A stretch of DNA of 64,000 nucleotides from positions 248,001-312,000 of the forward strand of contig CAZXOK010000002.1 in the NCBI GenBank assembly GCA_964642175.1, read 5' to 3'. This DNA is from JANQGG01 sp964642175. Its GTDB lineage: Bacteria > Bacteroidota > Chlorobiia > Chlorobiales > Chloroherpetonaceae. The notes below the pieces were generated by a model that saw only the letters and a list, made by a program, of their open reading frames with translations, searched no databases and was not told where the DNA came from. The translations under genes were made by a program, and so were the position numbers. Shown piece after piece: positions 1 to 7,541 of this stretch. The first letter of the stretch is position 1; every line of letters starts with the position of its first letter.

Positions 1-77
1 TCTTTGGACCGGTAGCCAGAGAGTTGCGTGATAAACAATTCATGAAAATTGTATCATTGGCTCCTGAGGTCTTATAA
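1..77 (+). CDS. rplN: 50S ribosomal protein L14, C-terminal fragment
   Basis: The first bases read in frame 3 as the last 24 codons of L14 (FGPVARELRD ... VSLAPEVL) and end at TAA 75-77. This is the typical L14 C-terminus, which contacts 16S rRNA at the subunit interface. The rest of the gene lies left of the window. Its position as first gene of the spc operon before rplX is as expected, except that a tRNA gene follows it here. Confidence 0.93.
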   Translation, partial: FGPVARELRDKQFMKIVSLAPEVL

Positions 78-84
78 GTGTTAA

Positions 85-157
85 GCGGGAGTAACTCAGT
101 TGGTAGAGTCACAGCCTTCCAAGCTGTTGGTCGCGAGTTCGAGTCTCGTCTCCCGCT
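85..157 (+). tRNA. tRNA-Gly (anticodon TCC)
   Basis: A full cloverleaf is visible. The acceptor arm GCGGGAG (85-91) pairs with CTCCCGC (150-156). The D stem is ACTC/GAGT, the anticodon stem ACAGC/GCTGT encloses loop CTTCCAA with anticodon TCC at 118-120, and the T arm carries TTCGAGT. The discriminator is T157, and CCA is not encoded. It reads glycine GGA/GGG codons. It starts 7 bases after the rplN stop and ends 35 bases before rplX, so it is probably co-transcribed within the ribosomal-protein mRNA and released by RNase P and RNase Z. A tRNA here is not part of the usual spc operon. Confidence 0.95.
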
Positions 158-192
158 CAATTCGTTAATGGAAAATGAAATAGGAAGAGAAA

Positions 193-435
193 ATGAAAGT
201 TGGTGTTAAAAAGCCTAAAGTGCATGTCAAGAAAAACGATCTGGTAGAGGTTATCGCTGGAAATGATAAGGGCAAATCGGGCAAGATCTTGCGTGTATTT
301 CCTGAAAAAAATCGTGTGATTATTGAGGGTGTTAATATTCGTAAGAGACATATGCGCCCTACGCAGGATAATCCAAAGGGATCGATCTTAGAGCGTGAAA
401 TGCCTATTCATGCCTCAAACGTAAAAAAAGTATGA
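193..435 (+). CDS. rplX: 50S ribosomal protein L24
   Basis: This 80-residue protein is a short form of L24, an assembly-initiating protein that binds 23S rRNA near the exit tunnel. The KOW motif is clear at residues 13-40 (KNDLVEVIAGNDKGKSGKIL), followed by the conserved VNIRKRHMRPTQ segment. The ATG at 193 follows a purine-rich stretch (GGAAGAGAAA) that may act as a weak ribosome-binding site. It lies between the tRNA-Gly gene and rplE in normal spc order. It is shorter than the roughly 100 residues seen in many bacteria because the C-terminal tail is reduced. Confidence 0.97.
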   Translation: MKVGVKKPKVHVKKNDLVEVIAGNDKGKSGKILRVFPEKNRVIIEGVNIRKRHMRPTQDNPKGSILEREMPIHASNVKKV

Positions 436-484
436 TAAGTGAAATGTGAATGACCAAGACCATTCACGAAAATGATTTATAAAA

Positions 485-1096
485 ATGGCAAAAAAAGAAA
501 CTAAAGGTGGCGCAGTATCAGAGGCCGAATTGGCTTTACCGGTGCCCAAACCCAGATTATCGGAAAAGTACAAAAATGAAGTGGTTCCAAAATTAATGGA
601 ACAATTCAAGTACGATAACGTGATGATGGTGCCCAGGCTCAAGAAAATTTCTATTAATATTGGTGTGGGTATGGCTACCCAGGATCCAAAATTATTGGAT
701 AACGCCGTTCAGGAACTTGAGATCATCTCCGGACAAAAACCAGATATCAGAAAAGCTAAAAAGGCTGTTTCTAATTTCAAATTGCGAATCGGACAACCCA
801 TCGGATGCCGGGTAACCCTGAGAAAAAACAATATGTACGAATTTTTCGATCGTTTTATTTCTCTGGCTGTACCAAGAATTCGTGATTTCAGAGGTTTAAG
901 CGACAATTGTTTTGATGGTCGGGGTAACTGCACTATTGGCGTACGTGAGCAGATCATCTTCCCTGAAATCGATATTGACAAAGTCAATAAAATACAGGGT
1001 ATGGATATTACATTTGTCACATCAGCAAAATCCGATGAAGAGGCATATGCATTGCTCAAAGAAATTGGTATGCCGTTCAGGAAGAAAGATAAATAG
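485..1096 (+). CDS. rplE: 50S ribosomal protein L5
   Basis: L5 binds 5S rRNA and P-site tRNA in the central protuberance. Family landmarks include the VVPKLMEQF segment, the region around KISINIGVG, the basic GCRVTLR stretch, and RDFRGL before the C-terminal GMDITFVTSAKSDEEA motif. At 203 residues it exceeds the usual ~179 residues by an N-terminal extension of about 24 residues (MAKKETKGGAVSEAELALP...). The ATG at 485 is the first in frame and no clear Shine-Dalgarno precedes it. The extension could be real or reflect an upstream start choice; an internal start is not obvious. It lies between rplX and rpsN. Confidence 0.96.
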   Translation: MAKKETKGGAVSEAELALPVPKPRLSEKYKNEVVPKLMEQFKYDNVMMVPRLKKISINIGVGMATQDPKLLDNAVQELEIISGQKPDIRKAKKAVSNFKLRIGQPIGCRVTLRKNNMYEFFDRFISLAVPRIRDFRGLSDNCFDGRGNCTIGVREQIIFPEIDIDKVNKIQGMDITFVTSAKSDEEAYALLKEIGMPFRKKDK

Positions 1097-1123
1097 ACAC
1101 CAAAAACACTATCATTTTTATTT

Positions 1124-1393
1124 ATGGCGAAAAAGTGTGTAATTGTTCGCAATGAAAAGCGACAAAAAATTGTAGAGAAATACGCTGAAAAACGTGAACA
1201 ACTGATTAAAGACGGTGATTTTGAAGCTTTACGCAAATTACCTCGCGACAGTTCTCCAACCCGGCTTCGTAACCGTTGCAGTATTACAGGTCGTGGAAGA
1301 GGCGTTTATAAGAAATTCGGTTTATGCCGTCATCAATTAAGAAAACTCTCTCTGGAAGGTAAAATTCCGGGGATGAAAAAAGCAAGTTGGTAA
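1124..1393 (+). CDS. rpsN: 30S ribosomal protein S14, zinc-free type
   Basis: This is an 89-residue S14, a small-subunit head protein. The C-terminal RNA-binding signature NRCSITGRGRG followed by FGLCRHQLR and the terminal KKASW are canonical. The paired CxxC zinc-ribbon of the 61-residue form is absent, so this is the longer, zinc-independent type. It sits between rplE and rpsH in the standard order, and its start at ATG 1124 gives a normal N-terminus. Confidence 0.97.
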   Translation: MAKKCVIVRNEKRQKIVEKYAEKREQLIKDGDFEALRKLPRDSSPTRLRNRCSITGRGRGVYKKFGLCRHQLRKLSLEGKIPGMKKASW

Positions 1394-1470
1394 ATTAATT
1401 CATAACGCTTTGTGGCTGCTACGTTTCCTGTGGCGGGAATTGTAGGACGCACAAAGAAACTTTCAACTCT

Positions 1471-1866
1471 ATGCCAGTTACAGATTCTATTGCAGATTAT
1501 ATTACGCGTATTCGAAACGCGGGTAAAGCTCATCACAAACATACCGATATTCCTTATTCCAAGCTGAAAGAGAATATTTGTAAATTGCTTCTTGATAAAG
1601 GGTATATCAAAGATTACACGGTTATAACCACAGAAAAATTTCCCATCATTCGCGTGCAGATCAAATATGATATGTATGGGAACCATGTGATTAAGCATTT
1701 AAAACGAGTCAGCAGACCAGGACTTAGAAAGTACTCGGGGAAAGATATCCGTTCATATCTGGGTGGATTAGGCCTCTATGTAATAACAACATCTAAAGGA
1801 ATTGTATCTGATAAAGAAGCCCGTCAAATGGGATTAGGCGGAGAAGTGCTTTTCAGTATTCATTAA
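1471..1866 (+). CDS. rpsH: 30S ribosomal protein S8
   Basis: S8 is a primary 16S rRNA-binding protein of the platform. The 131-residue product starts with the typical PVTDSIADYITRIRNA and ends with the diagnostic GIVSDKEARQMGLGGEVLFSIH-type C-terminus. In E. coli S8 represses the spc operon by binding its mRNA. No equivalent leader was identified here. The gene is 77 bases after rpsN, a slightly larger gap than its neighbours, and 18 bases before rplF. Confidence 0.97.
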   Translation: MPVTDSIADYITRIRNAGKAHHKHTDIPYSKLKENICKLLLDKGYIKDYTVITTEKFPIIRVQIKYDMYGNHVIKHLKRVSRPGLRKYSGKDIRSYLGGLGLYVITTSKGIVSDKEARQMGLGGEVLFSIH

Positions 1867-1884
1867 AAAACGCGAATTGAACTC

Positions 1885-2424
1885 ATGTCAAGAATTGGAA
1901 AATTACCGGTAAAAATAGCCAAAGGTGTAAAAGTTGAACTCAAAGACGATCTTGTGGTTGTTAATGGGCCAAAAGGTCAGTTGCAACAGAATATCACCGG
2001 CGGAATTGTTGTAGAAATAGATCAGGACGAAGTAAAGGTTGTAAGACCTAACGACGAGCGAAAATCGCGTGAGCTTCATGGCCTGTATCGTGTTTTGATC
2101 AATAACATGGTTTGCGGAGTCTCTGAAGGTTTTGAAAAAAAGCTCGAGCTTTCGGGTGTTGGTTATAAAGCCGAAATTAAAAAAGATATGCTGATCTTAT
2201 CTTTAGGTTTTTCGCACCAGATCTATTTCAAACTGCCAGAAGGAATTAATGCTGAAACACCATCTCCGACTACGATAACCATAAGTGGTATTGATAAAGA
2301 ATTAGTTGGCCAGGTGGCTGCTAAGATCAAATCGTTCAGGAAACCAGAGCCATACCAGGGTAAAGGGGTTAAATACGAAGGTGAATACATCAGACGTAAA
2401 GAAGGTAAAGCAGCTGGTAAGTAA
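1885..2424 (+). CDS. rplF: 50S ribosomal protein L6
   Basis: This 179-residue L6 has the two tandem alpha/beta domains of the family. The N-terminus is MSRIGKLPVKIAKGV, the central part has LELSGVGYKAEI, and the conserved C-terminal signature is RKPEPYQGKGVKYEGE. L6 sits near the sarcin-ricin loop and the GTPase-associated centre. It starts 18 bases after rpsH and is followed by rplR in the usual order. Confidence 0.97.
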   Translation: MSRIGKLPVKIAKGVKVELKDDLVVVNGPKGQLQQNITGGIVVEIDQDEVKVVRPNDERKSRELHGLYRVLINNMVCGVSEGFEKKLELSGVGYKAEIKKDMLILSLGFSHQIYFKLPEGINAETPSPTTITISGIDKELVGQVAAKIKSFRKPEPYQGKGVKYEGEYIRRKEGKAAGK

Positions 2425-2478
2425 TTTTATTTAAATCATTAAGAGGTGGCCACTATCACCTTTTCAGAATGAACAACT

Positions 2479-2841
2479 ATGAGTCAAAAAAATAAATTTG
2501 TACGGCGCAACCGGATCAAACGCAAGATCCGAAGCAATATTTCAGGAACGAACCAGCGCCCGCGTTTAAGCGTCTATCGCAGCCTGAACCATATTTATGC
2601 ACAGATCATTGACGATGAAAATGGTGTGACCATGGTCTCAGTCAGCAGTCTGATCGGTAAAGACAAAAAAATTGCCGATGGAAATAAAACAGATACCTCT
2701 AAAGAGGTAGGTAAAAAGCTGGCAGAAGTGGCCAAGGCAAAAGGTGTTGAAACCGTGGTTTTTGATCGAAACGGATATCGTTATCATGGCCGGGTTAAAG
2801 CACTGGCAGATGGAGCACGCGAAGGCGGACTTAAATTTTAA
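2479..2841 (+). CDS. rplR: 50S ribosomal protein L18
   Basis: L18 binds 5S rRNA with L5. The 120-residue protein has the basic N-terminus (KFVRRNRIKRKIR), the RPRLSVYRSLNHIYAQIIDD core and the C-terminal VVFDRNGYRYHGRVKALADGAREGGL signature (quoted here only as a landmark, shortened: FDRNGYRYHGRV, ADGAREGGLKF). Length and position between rplF and rpsE are standard. Confidence 0.97.
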   Translation: MSQKNKFVRRNRIKRKIRSNISGTNQRPRLSVYRSLNHIYAQIIDDENGVTMVSVSSLIGKDKKIADGNKTDTSKEVGKKLAEVAKAKGVETVVFDRNGYRYHGRVKALADGAREGGLKF

Positions 2842-2861
2842 ATCACAATCTTAGTCATCTA

Positions 2862-3374
2862 ATGAAATCAACAAAGAAATACAGACCCGGAGAGTTAAAC
2901 TTAAAAGAGAAATTGGTCCATGTAAACCGTACAGCCAAAGTTGTAAAAGGTGGTAAACGGTTTGGGTTTAATGCCATTGTAGTGGTTGGTGATGGTGAAG
3001 GACACGTCGGCTATGGCTTAGGCAAAGCCAACGAAGTTCAGGATGCGATAGCTAAAGGTGTTGAAGATGCCAAAAAGAATGTGATTGAAGTTCCGATCAT
3101 CAAAGGATCTATTCCTCACAGAATTCTGGCCAAATATGGTGCGGCAAAAGTATTGATGAAACCAGCAACACCCGGTACAGGTTTGATTGCCGGTGGTGCT
3201 GTTCGTGCAGTATTGGAAATGGCGGGTATTCGCGATGTATTAACAAAATCACTTGGATCTTCAAATCCGCACAATGTTGTAAAAGCAACTGTTCACGGTT
3301 TGGAAAGTCTTTCTGACGCCCTGGATGTATCGGCACGCAGAGGAAAGAATTTACAAGAAGTCTACGAAAGCTAA
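2862..3374 (+). CDS. rpsE: 30S ribosomal protein S5
   Basis: S5 lines the mRNA entry site and contributes to decoding accuracy. The 170-residue product carries the double-stranded-RNA-binding-like N-domain (VKGGKRFGFNAIVVVGDGEG at about residues 29-48) and the C-domain with TPGTGLIAGGAVRAVLEMAG and the SLGSSNPHN loop. It starts 20 bases after rplR and is followed by rpmD. Length and motifs are normal. Confidence 0.97.
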   Translation: MKSTKKYRPGELNLKEKLVHVNRTAKVVKGGKRFGFNAIVVVGDGEGHVGYGLGKANEVQDAIAKGVEDAKKNVIEVPIIKGSIPHRILAKYGAAKVLMKPATPGTGLIAGGAVRAVLEMAGIRDVLTKSLGSSNPHNVVKATVHGLESLSDALDVSARRGKNLQEVYES

Positions 3375-3397
3375 CGAATTAAATCACGAGCAAAGAA

Positions 3398-3595
3398 ATG
3401 TCTGAGACACCAGTAAAAATAAAAATCACCCAAACCCGAAGCACGATCAATTGCACAAAAAAGCAAAAAGCAACCATTCAGGCTTTAGGATTGGGACGCC
3501 CGAATTACAGCAGGGTACTCAATGATAACCCACTGCTCAGGGGTCAGTTAAGAGTTGTGAATCATCTTATTAAAGTCGAAGAAGTAAGCGAATAA
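3398..3595 (+). CDS. rpmD: 50S ribosomal protein L30
   Basis: This 65-residue protein has the L30 fold signature: VKIKITQTRSTINCTKKQKA followed by ALGLGRPNYSRVLNDNP, and a C-terminal strand ending in VEEVSE. L30 binds 23S rRNA near the 5S rRNA. It lies between rpsE and rplO, as expected in the spc operon. Size is close to the family norm of about 60 residues. Confidence 0.95.
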   Translation: MSETPVKIKITQTRSTINCTKKQKATIQALGLGRPNYSRVLNDNPLLRGQLRVVNHLIKVEEVSE

Positions 3596-3634
3596 TTTTG
3601 AACAGCTTGATGAAAGCTTATCGGTAATTAAGTT

Positions 3635-4189
3635 ATGAATCTAAGTACACTACGTCCTAATGAAGGATCACGGAAAGTAAAAAAGAGAATTGGCCGCGGA
3701 CCGGGTTCAGGTAATGGCACCACAGCCGGAAAAGGTAATAAGGGTCAGCAATCCCGAAGCGGTTACAAGCGTTCAAATCGCGAAGGTGGCCAGATGCCCC
3801 TTCACAGACGTTTGCCAAAATTTGGTTTTACAAAACCGAATCGTGTTTCGGTTAGAACAGTTAGCCTTGAGCAATTGGATAACCTGGTTAAAAAAGGGTT
3901 ACTTGGCTCAGAGATCAGTTTAGAGGATTTCAAGAAGGTGGGGCTTATCAGCAGATCAGATCAATTAAAGGTTCTGGGTGATGGTGAATTAAGCTCAGCA
4001 TTAAAACTTACTGTTCATGCCTGCAGCCAGTCGGCCAAGGAGAAAATTGAAAAAGCAGGTGGCTCTATAGAAATTGCTTATCGCACGTTGGAAGAGGCTG
4101 ATCGTATGAGAGACCTTGAACTGGGTAAGGCATTAAAGCAACCAAAAGTAACAGTTGCTGAAAAGAAAAAACTAGCAAAAAAATCCTAA
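3635..4189 (+). CDS. rplO: 50S ribosomal protein L15
   Basis: L15 is a late-assembly 23S rRNA-binding protein. The glycine- and arginine-rich N-terminus (GSRKVKKRIGRGPGSGNG) and the GGQMPLHRRLPKFGF motif are diagnostic. At 184 residues it is about 35-40 residues longer than the E. coli protein. The extra part is a basic C-terminal tail (roughly residues 150-184) ending in EKKKLAKKS. It is followed 3 bases later by secY, consistent with tight co-expression. Confidence 0.96.
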   Translation: MNLSTLRPNEGSRKVKKRIGRGPGSGNGTTAGKGNKGQQSRSGYKRSNREGGQMPLHRRLPKFGFTKPNRVSVRTVSLEQLDNLVKKGLLGSEISLEDFKKVGLISRSDQLKVLGDGELSSALKLTVHACSQSAKEKIEKAGGSIEIAYRTLEEADRMRDLELGKALKQPKVTVAEKKKLAKKS

Positions 4190-4192
4190 AGT

Positions 4193-5518
4193 ATGAAGCT
4201 CGTAGATAGTGTCAGGGATATTAGTAAAATACCTGAACTACGTGATCGTATTATTTATACAATTTTAATACTCATTGTATACAGAATAGGTTCACATATA
4301 ACCATTCCTGGTGTAGATGCTTCGGCAGTTGCAGCAGCAGCCCAACAACCTTCAAACGATCTATTTGGATTGTTTGATATGTTTGTAGGAGGTGCTTTTA
4401 AACGTGCCTCTATTTTTGCTTTAGGCATTATGCCATACATTTCGTCGGCGATTATAGTTCAGCTTATGGGAGCTGTAACACCTTATTTTCAAAAGCTTCA
4501 GAAGGAAGGAGAAGACGGCCGAAGGAAAATCAACCAATACACCCGTTATGGGACCGTGCTTATCGCAGCTATGCAGTCCTGGGGTGTTAGTGTGAGCCTT
4601 TCAAGTCCATCCTCTTTTGGTCAGTCCATTGTTCCTGAACCCGGGGTGTTTTTTTCGTTGACCACGGTTATTATTCTCACAGCCAGTACAGTCTTTGTTA
4701 TGTGGCTCGGTGAGCGAATTACTGAGCGGGGAATTGGTAACGGTATATCCCTGATCATTATGATCGGTATATTGGCTAACCTGCCTCAATCCATGCTTGC
4801 TGAATATCAGTCCATATCATTAAGCAGTAAAAACTGGATTGTTGAAATTATTATTCTGGGCATCATGGTAGCCATTGTTGCGGGTGTGGTATTAATTACA
4901 ATCGGAACACGGCGTATACCGGTTCAATATGCTAAACGAGTTGTTGGCCGGAAAGTATATGGCGGAACCATGCAGTACATTCCGATGAGAATTAATACAG
5001 CTGGTGTTATGCCAATTATTTTTGCTCAATCTATAATGTTTGTCCCAAGCACTGTGGTTTCGTTTTTTCCGGAAAGTGAGACCATGCAGCAAATATCAGG
5101 ATTCATCGCATACGATTCTTGGGGATATGCGATTATATTCGGTCTTATGATCATGTTTTTCACCTATTTCTATACTGCGATTGCGTTTAATCCAAAGGAT
5201 GTAGCTGAAACCATGCAAAAACAAGGTGGATTTATTCCGGGTGTAAGACCGGGTAAAAGCACATCGGACTTTATTGATAATATTCTAACAAAGATCACTT
5301 TACCCGGCGCGATTTCTCTGGCATTCATTGCTATTCTGCCAACACTTCTTACAAAATTCGGAAATGTAACACCGGGTTTTGCACAGTTTTTTGGTGGCAC
5401 CAGTTTGCTGATTATAGTTGGTGTGGCGCTGGATACTTTGCAGCAAGTAGAAAGCCATTTGCTTATGCGCCATTACGATGGATTTATGAAATCGGGTAAA
5501 GTAAAAGGCAGGCGTTAA
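4193..5518 (+). CDS. secY: Protein translocase subunit SecY
   Basis: SecY is the central channel of the Sec translocon in the inner membrane. The 441-residue sequence has about ten hydrophobic segments. It shows the first family signature around GIMPYISSAIIVQLMG and the C-terminal cytosolic loop near GGFIPGVRPGKSTSDF. The plug and ring regions look normal. It begins 3 bases after rplO in the usual position. No map or adk gene follows it; infA comes next. Confidence 0.97.
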   Translation: MKLVDSVRDISKIPELRDRIIYTILILIVYRIGSHITIPGVDASAVAAAAQQPSNDLFGLFDMFVGGAFKRASIFALGIMPYISSAIIVQLMGAVTPYFQKLQKEGEDGRRKINQYTRYGTVLIAAMQSWGVSVSLSSPSSFGQSIVPEPGVFFSLTTVIILTASTVFVMWLGERITERGIGNGISLIIMIGILANLPQSMLAEYQSISLSSKNWIVEIIILGIMVAIVAGVVLITIGTRRIPVQYAKRVVGRKVYGGTMQYIPMRINTAGVMPIIFAQSIMFVPSTVVSFFPESETMQQISGFIAYDSWGYAIIFGLMIMFFTYFYTAIAFNPKDVAETMQKQGGFIPGVRPGKSTSDFIDNILTKITLPGAISLAFIAILPTLLTKFGNVTPGFAQFFGGTSLLIIVGVALDTLQQVESHLLMRHYDGFMKSGKVKGRR

Positions 5519-5559
5519 AATTCAACGCCCGAAAATTTTAACTTTTAAATACAGAAATT

Positions 5560-5778
5560 TTGGCTAAAGAAGAAGCAATAGAAGTTGATGGAGTAATTCT
5601 TGAGGCACTTCCCAATGCAAGCTTTAAAGTAAAGTTGGAAAACGAGTTAGAAGTATTAGCACATGTATCGGGTAAAATGAGGATGCATTTCATCAAGATT
5701 TTACCGGGAGATCGGGTGAGAGTACAACTTTCACCATACGATTTAACCAAAGGTCGTATTACCTATCGGTTTAAATAA
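5560..5778 (+). CDS. infA: Translation initiation factor IF-1 (TTG start)
   Basis: IF-1 occupies the ribosomal A site during initiation. The 72-residue S1-like OB-fold protein has AKEEAIEVDGVI, LPNASFKVKLENELEVLAHVSG and the C-terminal DLTKGRITYRFK. No ATG lies near the N-terminus, and the only start giving the conserved AKEEAIE beginning is TTG 5560. The gene follows secY by 41 bases and precedes rpmJ. A TTG start suggests moderate translation efficiency. Confidence 0.95.
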   Translation: MAKEEAIEVDGVILEALPNASFKVKLENELEVLAHVSGKMRMHFIKILPGDRVRVQLSPYDLTKGRITYRFK

Positions 5779-5876
5779 AGGATATTTCTGAAAATCTATT
5801 TTTAATAGTGACTAAATTGTGTTATCTTTCACGCCCTTTTTAGTTGTTATTAAATTAATACTAATTTAATGAGTTT

Positions 5877-5993
5877 ATGAAAATTGCATCATCGATAAAG
5901 AAACGCTGCGAGAATTGCAAGATTATCAAAAGAAAAGGCAAGATTTACGTTATCTGTAAAAAAAATCCAAATCATAAACAGCGTCAAGGCTAA
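5877..5993 (+). CDS. rpmJ: 50S ribosomal protein L36, zinc-binding type
   Basis: This small gene encodes 38 residues (MKIASSIKKRCENCKIIKRK ... NPNHKQRQG). The zinc ligands C11, C14, C27 and H33 are all present, so it is the zinc-dependent L36 form. The length and the C-terminal HKQRQG are canonical. It follows infA by 98 bases, a larger gap than most here. It precedes rpsM by 19 bases, which is the standard order at the spc/alpha junction. Confidence 0.96.
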   Translation: MKIASSIKKRCENCKIIKRKGKIYVICKKNPNHKQRQG

Positions 5994-6012
5994 AGTTAGA
6001 TAAGTTCGCAAT

Positions 6013-6390
6013 ATGAGAATAGCAGGGGTAGATTTACCAAGAAACAAGCATGCCGTAATCGGTTTAACATACATTTTCGGTATTGGCCGAACAACAGCGA
6101 AATCAATTCTGAGCAGGGTTAATGTTCCGGAGGACATAAAGATCTCCGATATTACCGATGATGAAGCAAAGTTGATTCGTGAGATTGTATCCAATGAATA
6201 CAAAGTTGAAGGCCAGGCCAGAAGTGAACAACAACTAGCCGTTAAACGGTTAATGGATATTGGTTGCTATCGCGGGTTAAGGCACCGAAGAGGTTTGCCG
6301 GCAAGAGGCCAGCGCACCAGAACCAATGCCCGTACCAGGAAAGGTAAGCGTAAGACCGTTGCAGGTAAGAAGAAAGCCGGTAAAAAATAA
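6013..6390 (+). CDS. rpsM: 30S ribosomal protein S13
   Basis: S13 is a head protein contacting P-site tRNA and L5. The 125-residue protein has MRIAGVDLPRNKHAVIGLTYI, the GIGRTTAKSIL helix-hairpin and the C-terminal RHRRGLPARGQRTRTNARTR motif, followed by a lysine-rich tail. It opens the alpha-operon part (rpsM-rpsK-rpsD-rpoA-rplQ). Confidence 0.97.
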   Translation: MRIAGVDLPRNKHAVIGLTYIFGIGRTTAKSILSRVNVPEDIKISDITDDEAKLIREIVSNEYKVEGQARSEQQLAVKRLMDIGCYRGLRHRRGLPARGQRTRTNARTRKGKRKTVAGKKKAGKK

Positions 6391-6429
6391 TTAAGGTAAC
6401 TATTAACACGTTGAATAAAATTTAATCAT

Positions 6430-6816
6430 ATGGCTGTAACGTCTGGAAAAAAGAAAAAGAAAATTAATGTAACTCCTGATGGGATTGTGCACATAAAGGC
6501 CAGTTTTAACAACATTCTGGTTACCATAACCGATCAGTCCGGAAACACCATTTCGTGGTCATCAGCCGGAAAGAACGGATTCAGAGGATCTAAGAAAAAC
6601 ACACCATATGCTTCGCAGGTTACAGCAGAATCAGCTGCAAAAGAAGCTTATGATTTAGGTTTAAGACGCGTGGTTGTCCTTATTAAAGGACCGGGTTCCG
6701 GCCGTGATGCGGCTATTCGATCACTTCAGAATGTAGGGTTTGAAGTAACAACCATCCGTGATATTACACCGCAGCCACACAATGGTTGCCGTCCTCCTAA
6801 ACGCAGAAGAGTATAA
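6430..6816 (+). CDS. rpsK: 30S ribosomal protein S11
   Basis: S11 lies on the platform near the Shine-Dalgarno helix. The 128-residue protein shows IVHIKASFNNILVTITD, the SSAGKNGFRGSKKNTPYASQ signature and the C-terminal DITPQPHNGCRPPKRRRV. Length and motifs are standard. It follows rpsM by 39 bases and precedes rpsD by 30. Confidence 0.97.
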   Translation: MAVTSGKKKKKINVTPDGIVHIKASFNNILVTITDQSGNTISWSSAGKNGFRGSKKNTPYASQVTAESAAKEAYDLGLRRVVVLIKGPGSGRDAAIRSLQNVGFEVTTIRDITPQPHNGCRPPKRRRV

Positions 6817-6846
6817 GATTTATAACACTAAATTACTGAAAATTAC

Positions 6847-7458
6847 ATGGCTAGATTTAGAGGGTCTATAACAAAAGTATCTCGCCGGTTAGGTGTGGCT
6901 TTATCACCTAAAGCAGAAAAATACTTAGGTAGAAGACCATATGCACCAGGTCAACATGGACAATCCAGACGTGGCAAGATTTCTGAATACGCACTTCAGT
7001 TAAAAGAAAAGCAAAAGATGAAGTACATCTATGGTGTACTTGAACGCCAGTTTAGAAACTATTTCAAAAAAGCAGTGGCTCAACGAGGTATCACGGGTGA
7101 AAACCTTGTAAAACTTCTTGAACGCCGTTTAGATAACACAGTTTACAGATCAGGCTTTGCACCTTCACGCGCTGGAGCACGCCAGTTGGTTTCTCATTGT
7201 CACATCCGTGTCAATGGTAAAAAAGTCAATATTCCATCCTTTCAGGTGAGACCAGGCGATATAATTGATTTCCGTCCAAAAAGCCAGAATATGGATGCAG
7301 TGCGCAATTCATTGAACAAAACGCCGGATAGTCATATCCCAAACTGGATCCAGGTGGATAAAGCCAACATGAAGTCCGTATTTCTAAGTGTTCCTGAACG
7401 CGCCGATATCCAGGAGCCGTTCAATGAGCAGTTAGTTGTTGAGTTGTATTCTAAGTAG
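6847..7458 (+). CDS. rpsD: 30S ribosomal protein S4
   Basis: S4 is a primary assembly protein and translational regulator of the alpha operon in E. coli. The 203-residue protein has the N-terminal region with RRPYAPGQHGQ, lacking a zinc CxxC cluster, and the S4 RNA-binding domain at about residues 93-155 (LERRLDNTVYRSGFAPSRAG ... HIRVNGKKVNIPS). It lies in the expected position before rpoA. Confidence 0.97.
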   Translation: MARFRGSITKVSRRLGVALSPKAEKYLGRRPYAPGQHGQSRRGKISEYALQLKEKQKMKYIYGVLERQFRNYFKKAVAQRGITGENLVKLLERRLDNTVYRSGFAPSRAGARQLVSHCHIRVNGKKVNIPSFQVRPGDIIDFRPKSQNMDAVRNSLNKTPDSHIPNWIQVDKANMKSVFLSVPERADIQEPFNEQLVVELYSK

Positions 7459-7541
7459 TGCGGCATACTATCAGTATTAGTAAGTATAGAGTTAATTTGA
7501 GTACGCTTTTAATCAAGGATTAAGCCAATAAAAAGGGAAAT

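Noticed and set aside
709..1236. 175-codon open frame antisense to rplE and rpsN
   Set aside because: It lies opposite well-supported ribosomal genes and its translation resembles no protein family.
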